This document shows, piece after piece, positions 1-11,054 of a stretch of 64,000 nucleotides of DNA (positions are counted from its first letter, which is position 1; every line of letters starts with the position of its first letter). Below the pieces are notes generated by a model. It ran no database searches, was not told the origin of the DNA, and was given only the letters and a program-made list of their open reading frames with translations. The DNA lies in the NCBI RefSeq assembly GCF_003003055.1, contig NZ_PVTV01000012.1, positions 124,001-188,000 on the forward strand, given 5' to 3'. The position numbers and the translations under genes are program-made. This stretch comes from Jezberella montanilacus (lineage in GTDB: Bacteria > Pseudomonadota > Gammaproteobacteria > Burkholderiales > Burkholderiaceae_B).

Positions 1-297
1 GTAAACAACTCGCTCAGCCGCAGCGTCAGGATTGATCCAGCCTTGATTGGTAATGATCTTGGTCCCGCGTTTCATACACGCTGGCAGGACTGCACGCATC
101 CTATCGTCAAGATAGGTGTCGTAGCCGGGGAAACTTGGATCGCGGCGCGCCCGCACTTGTGCAGCCGAAACCGTCGCCTCAGCCATGGTTTCAAAGCACA
201 AGTAATCAAGATCGCCTTTCTCTGCATTCAAGGCTGCAGGTTCGACGCGGTCACCCCACCAGGCCGCGCCTGAGCCAATTCGGATGCTGCTCTTCAT
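1..297 (-). CDS. AtuA/DUF1446 family protein, N-terminal part (gene runs off the window edge)
   Basis: The first 99 codons read leftward from an ATG at 297 and remain open at the window edge, so the C-terminal part is missing. The translation begins MKSSIRIGSGAAWWGD and later has DLDYLCFETMAEATVSAAQ and ITNQGWINPDAAAERV. I recognise these as the conserved opening of the DUF1446/AtuA family. That family is named from the acyclic terpene utilisation cluster of Pseudomonas and is also found beside diverse acid and CoA catabolic genes. The exact reaction is not established for most members. The gene starts 6 bases after the stop of the upstream cyclase gene, so the two probably share one mRNA. 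The family call is fairly firm; the substrate is unknown. Confidence 0.82.
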   Translation of the reverse strand, partial: MKSSIRIGSGAAWWGDRVEPAALNAEKGDLDYLCFETMAEATVSAAQVRARRDPSFPGYDTYLDDRMRAVLPACMKRGTKIITNQGWINPDAAAERVVY

Positions 298-303
298 GAG
301 CGC

Positions 304-1356
304 TTAGACGGTTGCGACCGCTGACGACGGTGATCCCACGGCACCGGGCAAACGCAATGGCGGCGCGGTCAACAAGAAACGATTACGGCCATGCGCTCTT
401 AGCCAGTTAGCCAGCTCAGTCAGATAGAACATCTCACCGAGATGAATACCTTGCTTGAACAAACAATGCTCATGCAATGGCAGGATAGCGCAGCAGCCAA
501 TGTGGCTTGTTGCTGGATGCGCTTCGACTGCGTAATTGTCTGCAATCAATGCAACGAGACCGCTATCCGTGATCCACTTTAATAACTTCTGATCACGGCC
601 ATCGAGCGCTGCATAACTGTTTTCAAGTTTATGTCCGTCAGGATTACCCTTCATGTCAATCAAGGCTTGAGCAAAACCGGTATGCAGGCAAACCATGTCG
701 CCCTTTTCAATCACGACCTTGTCCTTCTCAAGGATACGCATCATGTCGTCGTAACCAACATTTGTGCGCGCGTCACCCAAGTTGGCGCGCAAATCGATCA
801 TGACGCCGCGACCCTGTACGCAAGTCTCTGCCATGTTCTGGATACCTAGCGCTTTTGCGTAGGAGGTGCTGACTTGACTACCTGCACCAGCATAACCAGC
901 ATCTTCTGCTTTTTCTGGTCCAACAACATCGGTACCTGCGCGGTAACCGTTGTAATAAACCGCTTCGGGGATACCATCGCCATTCGCGTCAAACATCGAG
1001 CCGACGTGAGCCAAGCTATCCCACTGCGTTGAATATTGCAAATGCATCACAACCAGGTCATCACTGACTACGTCGGTTTGATCTTTGTTGAAGTCAAACA
1101 ATTTGACGTTCATGTTCGGGCGACCTTCACGCAGCGTCGGACGAAGAACTGGCGGATAACGACGGGGGTTCAACACATTGCCACCAGGCAAATCAAGGGG
1201 CAATGAAAGCATGAATGCTTTGCCTACTTTAACCTCCGCGACGCCCTGCATGACTTTTTCCGGCGTCAAGAGATTCATCTTGCCGCGCTGGTCATCGTCG
1301 CCAAAATCACCCCAGCTCGAACCTTCAGGGCGATTAGCCCAACGTTTTGTTGCCAT
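304..1356 (-). CDS. cyclase family protein (kynurenine formamidase-like metal hydrolase)
   Basis: A 350-residue protein of the cyclase family (PF04199), which includes metal-dependent amidohydrolases such as kynurenine formamidase and isatin hydrolase. The segment STQWDSLAHVGSMFD, around residues 110-124, matches the family's metal-binding signature in its larger-subfamily form (H near the D/W pair). A second conserved stretch, DNYAVEAHP, lies near residue 273. No signal peptide is visible, so it should be cytoplasmic. It precedes the AtuA-like gene by 6 bases and follows the gyrB terminator, so it begins a separate leftward unit. The pairing suggests catabolism of an organic acid or amide, but the substrate cannot be read from sequence. 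An unspecific cyclase label is the safest one. Confidence 0.85.
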   Translation of the reverse strand: MATKRWANRPEGSSWGDFGDDDQRGKMNLLTPEKVMQGVAEVKVGKAFMLSLPLDLPGGNVLNPRRYPPVLRPTLREGRPNMNVKLFDFNKDQTDVVSDDLVVMHLQYSTQWDSLAHVGSMFDANGDGIPEAVYYNGYRAGTDVVGPEKAEDAGYAGAGSQVSTSYAKALGIQNMAETCVQGRGVMIDLRANLGDARTNVGYDDMMRILEKDKVVIEKGDMVCLHTGFAQALIDMKGNPDGHKLENSYAALDGRDQKLLKWITDSGLVALIADNYAVEAHPATSHIGCCAILPLHEHCLFKQGIHLGEMFYLTELANWLRAHGRNRFLLTAPPLRLPGAVGSPSSAVATV

Positions 1357-1443
1357 GTTTATGTCTCCGTGTTTTTGTTTGATTTTATAGTTAGATATTC
1401 GTGGTTTATTGACGTTGCGTCAACTGTGCTAAGAGAAAACAGC

Positions 1444-1484
1444 AAAAAAAAACGCTAAGCCGCCGAAACGCTTAGCGCTTTTTT
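1444..1484 (-). terminator. rho-independent terminator of gyrB
   Basis: Read leftward, an 8-bp stem (CGCTAAGC / GCTTAGCG, 1453-1477) is followed by nine consecutive T residues (complement of 1444-1452). It lies just past the gyrB stop. A run of six T also follows the stem on the plus strand, so it could work in both directions, although no plus-strand gene ends here. Confidence 0.88.
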
Positions 1485-1499
1485 CACCAACTCAATTCA

Positions 1500-3956
<2,457 letters not shown>

Positions 3957-3960
3957 TTAA

Positions 3961-5070
3961 TTAAATCCGCATTGGCATAACAACATACTTGAACGAGTCT
4001 TCTTCGGGCAACGTAATCAGGGCTGATGCATTCGCATCAGGCATAACCGACCAGCGTATCGTTTCGGTTTTCACGTTTGCCAAAAAATCCAGCAAATAAC
4101 TCACGTTAAAGCCAACATCCAACGCCTCATGGCCATAATCAATATCTAGCTCTTCTTGTGCCTCTTCTTGCTCTGCATTAGTTGAAGATATTTTCAACAA
4201 ATGCTGACCCAGTTGCAGGCGAACGCTTCTGAATTTTTCGGAGGTCAAAATAGCTGCTCGCTGCAAACTACCCTGCAGGGCCTCGCGCGACACGTCAAAA
4301 TGGCGAGTGTAATTAGACGGAATCACGCGCTTGAAGTCCGGAAACTTACCCTCAACCAGTTTAGATACCAGTTCTACCTGACCAAATGAGAAACGAATCT
4401 GGCCAGGCGCAACGTCGATCGTGACAGGCTCATCGCTGTCATCAAGTAAGCGTTGCATTTCTAATACCGTCTTGCGCGGTACGATGACCTCTGTTAACTG
4501 GGTGATGCCGTCTGCCTGCGTTGAGCCGTGCGCCAGACGATGGCCATCTGTTGAAACAGCACGAAGCATGCCTGGTTCAAAAACCAACAACATTCCGTTT
4601 AGATAGTAACGGATGTCCTGCTGTGCCATGGCGAAGTGCACCATATTGAATAAATGCTTCAGTGTCTTGCGAGGCAATGTTAGTGATACGTCCCAGCGTT
4701 CTGGCTGCGACATCACCGGAAAATCATTTGCCGGTAGCGTTTGCAAAGAGAAGCGGCTCTTACCGGTTTGCACGGCTAGTTTGCTACTTGCGGTTGACAA
4801 TTTGACATCACCCACATCGGGCAACGCGCGCAGAATGTCTACCAGCTTTCGTGCGGCAACGGTCAGTGATTCGTCGTCTGCACCCACCCCAAATTCGGCG
4901 TGAGTGGTGATCTGTACTTCGAGATCCGTCGCAATAAAAGAGACTTTACCGCCTTGTTTACGCATCAGGATGTTTGCCAAGATCGGCAACGTATGTCGTC
5001 GTTCAACAATCCCAGCCACTGTTAAGAGTGGCTTGAGCAAAGCATCGCGTGGGGTCTGTACAAGTTGCAT
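3961..5070 (-). CDS. dnaN: DNA polymerase III beta subunit (sliding clamp)
   Basis: The ring-shaped processivity clamp for DNA polymerase III, also a hub for mismatch repair and for regulatory inactivation of DnaA. The 369 residues match the usual 366-370. Recognisable segments include MQLVQTPRDALLKPL at the start, RRHTLPILANILM near residue 25, and the C-terminal VMPMRI, the conserved end that packs at the protein-binding cleft. The start has an upstream AGGG at good spacing. The gene begins 3 bases after the dnaA stop and is followed after 7 bases by gyrB, so the three form one operon leading away from the origin. Confidence 0.98.
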   Translation of the reverse strand: MQLVQTPRDALLKPLLTVAGIVERRHTLPILANILMRKQGGKVSFIATDLEVQITTHAEFGVGADDESLTVAARKLVDILRALPDVGDVKLSTASSKLAVQTGKSRFSLQTLPANDFPVMSQPERWDVSLTLPRKTLKHLFNMVHFAMAQQDIRYYLNGMLLVFEPGMLRAVSTDGHRLAHGSTQADGITQLTEVIVPRKTVLEMQRLLDDSDEPVTIDVAPGQIRFSFGQVELVSKLVEGKFPDFKRVIPSNYTRHFDVSREALQGSLQRAAILTSEKFRSVRLQLGQHLLKISSTNAEQEEAQEELDIDYGHEALDVGFNVSYLLDFLANVKTETIRWSVMPDANASALITLPEEDSFKYVVMPMRI

Positions 5071-5073
5071 CGA

Positions 5074-6510
5074 TTATCCCTTTAGAGTTTGTTCGAGTAC
5101 GTGCAGCGTATGGTTGAGGTCGTTCTGTTTTAGTCGCAAATCAGAAATCTTGCGAACGGCGTGTAATACCGTGGTGTGGTCCCTACCACCAAATAAATCA
5201 CCGATTTCAGGCAGGCTCTTTTGAGTCAATTCTTTGGCCAAGTACATCGCAACTTGACGGGGCATGGCGATATTAGCGGGGCGCCGTTTCGAATACATGT
5301 CAGCGACTTTCATTTTGTAATAGTCAGCGACCGTCTTCTGTATGTTCTCAACTGTTATCTGACCACTAGAAACTGACAACAAATCCTTGAGCGCATCTTT
5401 GCAGATATCGACATTGACAACCTCTCGGCCATGGAATCTTGCATACGCCAGTACTTTACGTAAAGCACCCTCAAGCTCACGAACGTTACTGCGCAAATGC
5501 TTGGCTATGAAGAAAGCAACCTCTTCAGGCATTGCCAAGCCTTCAGTTTCGGCTTTGCGCAACAGAATGGCCACTCGCATTTCTAGTTCTGGTGGCTCAA
5601 TCGCGACGGTGAGGCCTGAGTCAAAGCGTGAAATCAGGCGACTATCAATACCAGCGAGTTCTTTTGGGTATGTATCACTTGTGATGATAATTTGTTTACG
5701 CTGGGCAACCATCGCTTCAAACGCATAGAAGAATTCTTCTTGTGTCCGATTTTTGCCCGAGAAGAATTGAATATCGTCGATCAGCAATAAATCCAGCGAG
5801 TGATAGTAGCGCTTGAAATCATCGAAGGCTTTACGCTGGTAAGCTTTGACAACATCAGATACATATTGATCTGCATGGACGTAACGTACCTTTTTGCCCA
5901 GCCCAGCCTGCATCATCGCATTGCCGACGGCATGGATCAAATGCGTCTTACCCAGACCAACCCCGCCATACAAAAACAATGGGTTGTAGGATACGCCTGG
6001 GTTTTCTGCAACTTGCAAGGCGGCGGCACGAGCAAGCTGATTCGCTTTGCCTGTCACAAAAGTCTCAAAGGTCAGATCAGTATTTAAGCGTGACTTCTCG
6101 TCGACCGCTTGCACGACTGCCGTAACGGATTCTTGCCGAACCTCGTTTGCCGCGGCAGCCGCCGCTGGGTTGTTTTCCGACACTCGTGCGGCTAGCCCTG
6201 CGGGTATGGCTAGTGCACCTGAGTGAACATCGTTGGGCTTACCTGAGGCATTTGTTGCGTCATTCCCCGCCTGCAACTCGAGATGCAATCTGACTGGCTT
6301 TTTGAACCAATCCGTCGCGTACTGTTCTATTTGATTTGAGAAATTCTTTTTGACCCAATCAAGCTTGAAACGATTTGGCGCCGATAGCCGCAAAACCGCT
6401 TCGGACTCGTTAAAGTCAAGCGGAACCAACGGCCTGATCCAAGCGCTGATTTGTTGCGGGGGAAAATCCTGCTCTAGATGGTTTACGCAGGACAGCCAAA
6501 ACTCGTTCAT
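5074..6510 (-). CDS. dnaA: chromosomal replication initiator protein DnaA
   Basis: The AAA+ protein that binds 9-mer DnaA boxes and melts the origin. Visible parts are an N-terminal domain I ([14 protein letters not shown]), a variable linker rich in Ala, Walker [11 protein letters not shown], Walker [11 protein letters not shown], the arginine-bearing SRFDSGL segment, and the C-terminal DNA-binding domain with [16 protein letters not shown] chose the ATG at 6510 because related proteins begin M(N/K)EFW. A GTG three codons upstream (6519) is possible. Length is 478 residues, usual for the family. The upstream gap contains one perfect DnaA box, consistent with autoregulation. It heads the leftward dnaA-dnaN-gyrB operon. 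Confidence 0.97.
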   Translation of the reverse strand: MNEFWLSCVNHLEQDFPPQQISAWIRPLVPLDFNESEAVLRLSAPNRFKLDWVKKNFSNQIEQYATDWFKKPVRLHLELQAGNDATNASGKPNDVHSGALAIPAGLAARVSENNPAAAAAANEVRQESVTAVVQAVDEKSRLNTDLTFETFVTGKANQLARAAALQVAENPGVSYNPLFLYGGVGLGKTHLIHAVGNAMMQAGLGKKVRYVHADQYVSDVVKAYQRKAFDDFKRYYHSLDLLLIDDIQFFSGKNRTQEEFFYAFEAMVAQRKQIIITSDTYPKELAGIDSRLISRFDSGLTVAIEPPELEMRVAILLRKAETEGLAMPEEVAFFIAKHLRSNVRELEGALRKVLAYARFHGREVVNVDICKDALKDLLSVSSGQITVENIQKTVADYYKMKVADMYSKRRPANIAMPRQVAMYLAKELTQKSLPEIGDLFGGRDHTTVLHAVRKISDLRLKQNDLNHTLHVLEQTLKG

Positions 6511-6554
6511 ATTTCTCACTATGTAAACCCTGATTCTACCCTGCCATGAAAAAG

Positions 6555-6563
6555 TTATCCACA
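6555..6563 (+). promoter_or_regulatory. DnaA box in the dnaA-rpmH divergent gap
   Basis: Perfect consensus TTATCCACA, within the 16-mer AAAGTTATCCACAGGG (6551-6566) that recurs unchanged upstream of mnmG at 12326-12341. It sits 45 bases upstream of the dnaA start, suited to DnaA autoregulation. It is the only perfect box in this 179-base gap. TTATCCATC at 6681 is a partial match. Confidence 0.8.
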
Positions 6564-6643
6564 GGGAGACGTGCGTGAAATTCCCTATTCACAACCTAAA
6601 TATTTGACTAAATTGATTATTTTTGATGAAATGGAGGGCTTTA

Positions 6644-6657
6644 CGGGATTTATCCCG
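6644..6657 (+). promoter_or_regulatory. small inverted repeat in the rpmH leader
   Basis: CGGGATTTATCCCG forms a 5-bp stem with a TTTA loop 33 bases before rpmH, followed by CTATTTTTG. It resembles a weak terminator or attenuator or an operator half-site pair. The function is inferred only. Confidence 0.35.
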
Positions 6658-6689
6658 CTATTTTTGCTCTTTGATTTGGGTTATCCATC

Positions 6690-6824
6690 ATGAAACGTAC
6701 TTTCCAACCTTCCGTTACCCGTCGCAAACGCACTCATGGTTTTCGTGTTCGCATGAAAACTCGCGGTGGTCGTGCTGTGATTAACGCTCGTCGCGCCAAA
6801 GGCCGCAAGCGTCTGGCGGTCTAA
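6690..6824 (+). CDS. rpmH: 50S ribosomal protein L34
   Basis: A 44-residue, Arg/Lys-rich protein beginning [19 protein letters not shown] and containing [20 protein letters not shown], the standard L34 sequence and length. L34 binds 23S rRNA near the peptide exit tunnel. The reading frame was found by direct translation of positions 6690-6824. It opens the rightward rpmH-rnpA-yidD-yidC-mnmE cluster that diverges from dnaA, a widespread origin-proximal arrangement. Its ATG overlaps the end of the partial DnaA-box-like TTATCCATC, so DnaA influence is conceivable but unproven. Confidence 0.98.
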   Translation: MKRTFQPSVTRRKRTHGFRVRMKTRGGRAVINARRAKGRKRLAV

Positions 6825-6872
6825 TCCCTCGTTCTGGCATTATTTGCGCCAGCACTTTTAGATTTAACCACT

Positions 6873-7280
6873 ATGCCTAGCGCTTCGTTCCCTCCAACGG
6901 CGCGCCTGCATCTTCCTTCTGAATATGCCGATGCCCTCGCAGGCCGGCGAATTGGTCGGGGTGCTCTTTTCGCCGTCACAGCAACTAAACTAAAGCCGGT
7001 GGATCAAACTACCGATACTTTAGCTGATGCGTCGACGGCAAGACTGGGGCTAATCATGGCAAAACGACATGCCAAACTGGCAACAACTCGAAACGCCTTG
7101 AAAAGGGTGATTCGTGAATCATTTCGTCTGCAAAGACTAGAGCTGCCGGCTGCTGATTACGTCTTCCGTCTCCACAAAAGGATTGATATCTGTTCACTTA
7201 CCGCTCTAAAACGACTGGCGCGGGCAGAGGCAGACGCTCATTTCGCTCGCGCTCGCTCGATAACGACGGCAAGCAGATGA
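6873..7280 (+). CDS. rnpA: ribonuclease P protein component
   Basis: Protein subunit of RNase P, which matures the 5' ends of tRNAs together with the M1 RNA. The 135-residue sequence shows [28 protein letters not shown], whose RNxxKRxxRE core is the RNR motif that contacts the RNA (residues about 80-90). A short acidic/Ser/Thr insert, [15 protein letters not shown], precedes it. The N-terminus resembles other betaproteobacterial RnpA proteins, supporting the ATG at 6873 although no strong ribosome-binding site is visible. The end overlaps yidD by 4 bases (ATGA), implying translational coupling. Confidence 0.95.
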   Translation: MPSASFPPTARLHLPSEYADALAGRRIGRGALFAVTATKLKPVDQTTDTLADASTARLGLIMAKRHAKLATTRNALKRVIRESFRLQRLELPAADYVFRLHKRIDICSLTALKRLARAEADAHFARARSITTASR

Positions 7281-7516
7281 TCAAGCAATTATTGATTGCT
7301 CCGATCAAGGCCTATCGGTTTTTTTTAAGTCCTTGGCTGGGTCAATCGTGTCGGTTCACACCAACATGCTCGGCTTATGCTGTTGAGGCAATTGAGGTCC
7401 ATGGTTCTTTGAAAGGCTTAGCACTTGCGGCAGGTCGCCTTGGCCGCTGTCATCCTTGGTGCGCAGGCGGCGCAGACCCGGTTCCGCCAATTACGACACA
7501 CAAAAACACAGATTAA
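7277..7516 (+). CDS. yidD: membrane protein insertion efficiency factor YidD
   Basis: A small protein of 79 residues that assists YidC in inserting proteins into the inner membrane. Typical family features are the N-terminal amphipathic helix [13 protein letters not shown] and three conserved cysteines in the contexts [12 protein letters not shown] and GRCHPW. It overlaps rnpA by 4 bases and lies 50 bases before yidC. This rnpA-yidD-yidC order is conserved across many bacteria and strengthens the call. The C-terminal tail [12 protein letters not shown] is variable, as expected. Confidence 0.95.
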   Translation: MIKQLLIAPIKAYRFFLSPWLGQSCRFTPTCSAYAVEAIEVHGSLKGLALAAGRLGRCHPWCAGGADPVPPITTHKNTD

Positions 7517-7566
7517 AAGCTAAACTCCCAGCCTCTCGAGACTGGTTACACATTTATTGGGCAAGA

Positions 7567-9297
7567 ATGGATATTCGACGCACGATCCTCTTAATGATTT
7601 TTTCTCTTTCACTGCTGATGCTCTGGAGTAACTGGCAGGCGCATGAAAGCAAGTTGGCGCCTTTAGCTGTCAAGTCACCTGTTTCAGTTACCGCGGCGAC
7701 CCCAACTACCCTCGATAAGTCCGGGGCTCCAGTTACAAACACTGTTGGCAACACAACGGCAAACGCTGCAGGTTCTGTTTCTGCAACCGGTACCGGTGTC
7801 ACCGGCGCAAAAGAGTTAATCGTAGTTAAAACAGATGTTTTAAAACTTACGTTCGACCTTCACGGCGCTGAGTTAATTCAAGCTGACTTACTGAATTACC
7901 CATTAACTGCTAACTCCGAGATGCCTACGCCTCTTTTGCAGCATAAGGATGGCCACATCTATATTGTTCAGTCTGGTTTAGTTGGTGCTCCTGGGACATC
8001 CAATCTCCCAACGTATGCTTCAAATTTCAAACTTGCCAGCGATTCACTTGAACTTAAAGGGGACACTTTAAAAGTATCCTTCGCTGCAGAAGCAAGCGGG
8101 GTAACGCTAACGAAATCGTTTACCTTCCACCGTGGCAGTTATGCTATTCACGTAGATCATTCGATTGACAATCAAACGACTGCCGACATTTCACCAGAAC
8201 TCTTTTTGCAAATCACGCGAGACGGTCAGCCTGCTGATCAGCAATCGACCAGTGCTAGTTGGTTGCCCGGGTGGTTGGGAGGCGTATCGAGCGGGCCAGC
8301 TAGTTTCATTGGCCCGGCGATATATACAGACGAGCACAAATACGAGAAATTCACTTTCTCTGAAATCGAAAAGAGCAAAGAGAAAAATAAGCCAATTAAA
8401 CAGACGGCTAATGATGGTTGGTTTGCCTTGATCCAACATTATTTCTTAACCGCCTGGGTACCTACCAAAGGTGTCGCTCGGCACGTCGCGATCGTCGAGC
8501 ACGATAAAAATTTGTTTTCCGTTAACAGTATTCAATCTGCCGGTCTGATCCCGGCCGGTAAAGCCGTCACTATCCCCGCAACACTTTGGGTGGGTCCGCA
8601 GGACCAGAACGCGCTCGAAGCAATTGCGCCCGGTTTAGACCAGGTTGTTGATTACGGCATGCTCAGTATTATTGCCAAACCCGTGTTTTCTTTGTTGACT
8701 TGGATTCATAAACTTATTGGTAACTGGGGCTGGAGCATCATCGCTCTGACTGTGCTCATTAAAGCTGCTTTTTACCCTCTCTCGGCAGCCAGCTACCGGT
8801 CCATGGCCAAGATGAAACAGGTATCACCCCGTCTTCAAGCTTTAAAAGAAAAATTTGGTGACGACCGCCAAAAGCTAAATACAGCAATGATGGAAATGTA
8901 CCGCACAGAGAAGATCAATCCTCTTGGTGGATGTGTCCCGATTGTGATTCAGATTCCGGTGTTTCTGTCTCTTTATAACGTGCTGTTAAATAGTGTTGAA
9001 TTGCGTGGAGCGCCTTGGATTTTTTGGGTGCAAGATTTAGCGGTTCAAGATCCTTACTTTATTCTGCCCGCAATTATGATGGGTACGATGTTCTTGCAAA
9101 TGCGTTTAAATCCCAAACCACCTGATCCAGTCCAGGCTAAAGTCATGATGTTCATGCCACTCGTTTTTGGCGGGATGATGTTTTTCTTTCCCGCAGGCCT
9201 GGTCTTGTACTGGTGTATCAATAACACCTTATCAATTGCGCAACAATGGTATATCACTCGAAAGTTAACCACTGCAGCTAACGATCCAGTTAAATAG
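7567..9297 (+). CDS. yidC: membrane protein insertase YidC
   Basis: Inner-membrane insertase that acts alone or with SecYEG. I start it at the ATG at 7567 (MDIRRTILLMIFSLSLLMLW), giving 576 residues. The longer open frame from 7456 would overlap yidD and lacks homology upstream. The protein has an N-terminal membrane anchor, a Thr/Val/Ala-rich linker, a large periplasmic domain to about residue 360, then the conserved insertase core. The core includes GNWGWSIIALTVLIKAAFYPLS, the helix starting CVPIVIQIPVFLSLYNVL, and the final hydrophobic helices. The hydrophilic groove arginine falls in the SYRSMAKMKQ region. It lies between yidD and mnmE. Confidence 0.97.
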   Translation: MDIRRTILLMIFSLSLLMLWSNWQAHESKLAPLAVKSPVSVTAATPTTLDKSGAPVTNTVGNTTANAAGSVSATGTGVTGAKELIVVKTDVLKLTFDLHGAELIQADLLNYPLTANSEMPTPLLQHKDGHIYIVQSGLVGAPGTSNLPTYASNFKLASDSLELKGDTLKVSFAAEASGVTLTKSFTFHRGSYAIHVDHSIDNQTTADISPELFLQITRDGQPADQQSTSASWLPGWLGGVSSGPASFIGPAIYTDEHKYEKFTFSEIEKSKEKNKPIKQTANDGWFALIQHYFLTAWVPTKGVARHVAIVEHDKNLFSVNSIQSAGLIPAGKAVTIPATLWVGPQDQNALEAIAPGLDQVVDYGMLSIIAKPVFSLLTWIHKLIGNWGWSIIALTVLIKAAFYPLSAASYRSMAKMKQVSPRLQALKEKFGDDRQKLNTAMMEMYRTEKINPLGGCVPIVIQIPVFLSLYNVLLNSVELRGAPWIFWVQDLAVQDPYFILPAIMMGTMFLQMRLNPKPPDPVQAKVMMFMPLVFGGMMFFFPAGLVLYWCINNTLSIAQQWYITRKLTTAANDPVK

Positions 9298-9314
9298 GTA
9301 TCTAACAATCTGCT

Positions 9315-10667
9315 ATGAGCGGGCATCGTTTACCCATTATTGCTATCGCGACCGCTACCGGTCGCGGTGCAATCAGCGTAGTAAGAATCTCAGGGCCCCG
9401 ATTGGGGCCCTTTATCATGGCACTGCTACAACGGCCTTTGATCGACCGTCACTCCCATTATTTACCTATTATTGGGATGGACGGGATCACCATCGATCAA
9501 GTCATTGTTATTCATTTTCAAGCGCCTCATTCATTTACAGGCGAAGATGTTCTTGAAATTCAATGCCATGGTGGGCAAGCAGTCGTTAGACAAATCCTTA
9601 AACATTGTTTATCAATCGGGCAACCCTTCCATCTACAACCTGCGCGACCAGGTGAGTTTACAGAGCGCGCTTTCTTAAACAATAAGATCGATCTTATTCA
9701 AGCAGAGGCTGTTTCGGATCTTATCGACGCATCTTCTGAGTCGGCTGCACGTGCAGCGATGGCATCACTGTCCGGAGAGTTTTCCAAGCAGATCAATGAC
9801 TTAGCCGAAGCTATCTTACGTTTAAGATTGCTGGTGGAAGCTACGCTCGATTTCCCCGAAGAAGAAATAGATTTTCTGGAAAAGTATCAAGCACGTACAA
9901 AACTAAGCGAAATAGAGAGCCGACTTGCCTTGATACTCTCAAGATGTCAACAGGGTCTCGTTTTGCGGGAGGGCTTAAATGTTGTTCTGGCAGGCGCTCC
10001 CAATGCTGGTAAATCAAGCCTACTGAATGTATTGGCGGCGGATGATGTGTCAATCGTGACAGATATTGCCGGCACGACGCGTGACAAGATTACTCATTTA
10101 ATACAACTCGATGGCATTCCGGTCACTGTTACCGACACAGCGGGTTTACGAGACACAAGTGACGAGATTGAAGCGATTGGGATTGCACGCACCTGGACAG
10201 CTATTGAGCAGGCTGATGTAGTCCTTCACCTCATCGACGCCTTGAACCCTCAAAGACAGCTGGATACCGAGATTGACAGGCGCCGGGCACGATCGAGTAC
10301 TGTTTTAACAGTCATTAATAAGCTGGATCTGGTTGACTCGGTTAGCCCTGAATCTGACGAATTAAGCATTTCGGTAAAAACCGGCGAAGGGATAGACGAA
10401 CTCAAATCCCGTTTACTGGCACTCGCTGGTTGGCAACCAAGTCAGGAATCCCCCTGGATGGCTCGACAACGGCACACAGGCGCTCTGGCTAAGGCAATGG
10501 TTCACATAGAGACGGCTGCTGTGCATGCCGCGCTAGACGACCGCGTACTGGACTTGTTTGCTGAAGAATTACGCCTGGCTCATGACGAGTTAGGTTCAAT
10601 AACGGGAAAAGTGACACCAGATGATCTGTTAGGCGAAATTTTCTCGCACTTTTGCATAGGAAAATAA
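9315..10667 (+). CDS. mnmE: tRNA uridine-5-carboxymethylaminomethyl modification GTPase MnmE
   Basis: GTPase that, with MnmG, modifies the wobble uridine of several tRNAs. The 450 residues match the family. An N-terminal tetrahydrofolate-binding domain ([16 protein letters not shown]) is followed by a helical domain and an embedded G domain with [12 protein letters not shown] (P-loop), [16 protein letters not shown] and NKLD. The C-terminus is CIGK, the invariant Cys-containing end required for activity. It ends the rpmH cluster; its partner mnmG lies 1.85 kb downstream beyond the origin-like zone. No clear terminator follows. Confidence 0.97.
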   Translation: MSGHRLPIIAIATATGRGAISVVRISGPRLGPFIMALLQRPLIDRHSHYLPIIGMDGITIDQVIVIHFQAPHSFTGEDVLEIQCHGGQAVVRQILKHCLSIGQPFHLQPARPGEFTERAFLNNKIDLIQAEAVSDLIDASSESAARAAMASLSGEFSKQINDLAEAILRLRLLVEATLDFPEEEIDFLEKYQARTKLSEIESRLALILSRCQQGLVLREGLNVVLAGAPNAGKSSLLNVLAADDVSIVTDIAGTTRDKITHLIQLDGIPVTVTDTAGLRDTSDEIEAIGIARTWTAIEQADVVLHLIDALNPQRQLDTEIDRRRARSSTVLTVINKLDLVDSVSPESDELSISVKTGEGIDELKSRLLALAGWQPSQESPWMARQRHTGALAKAMVHIETAAVHAALDDRVLDLFAEELRLAHDELGSITGKVTPDDLLGEIFSHFCIGK

Positions 10668-11054
10668 TCTGCTTCATTTTTCTTACAGGGGTTTGCAGTA
10701 GTAGCTACTGTTGTTTTCAAACCATATTGCTAAAAATTGTGGTTGTGGATAACTAGGGAGAACAGTTTGTGCAAAGAATGAGGATAGTTTTTGCATAAGT
10801 GACAGAATTGTTTCCGTTACAAAAACTATCCAATTTTGTACCCACTTCAAAACAGAGTTTATCCCCAGTCAAATTTTAAGGTAAAGAACTGATGTATTGA
10901 GCTTTTTAATACTTGTTCGACTTATCCACAACCTGTATTAATCATTAGTCTTTATATATAAAAGATTAAAGAACAACTAACTGCTTTTTAAAAACACGTA
11001 AAAGACTACAACTTCTTTTAACTAGCAAAAGAACTCAGCAGCTGAGTTTTCGAT
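10668..11054. other. putative oriC segment, AT-rich with DnaA boxes
   Basis: This 387-base gap without a gene lies between mnmE and the aminotransferase gene. It contains perfect DnaA boxes at 10744-10752 (minus orientation, TGTGGATAA) and 10922-10930 (TTATCCACA), plus the one-mismatch TTATCCCCA at 10859-10867. An AT-rich stretch from about 10930 to 11030 (TTTATATATAAAAG and runs of A/T) could be the unwinding element. This matches the expected origin position beside mnmG in Bordetella-type genomes. A GC-skew plot was not computed, so origin function is inferred. Confidence 0.65.

Noticed and set aside
10668-11054. Possible small protein or RNA gene in the AT-rich gap
   Set aside because: No open frame with a ribosome-binding site and no tRNA-like or other known RNA shape was seen; the DnaA boxes explain the region better.
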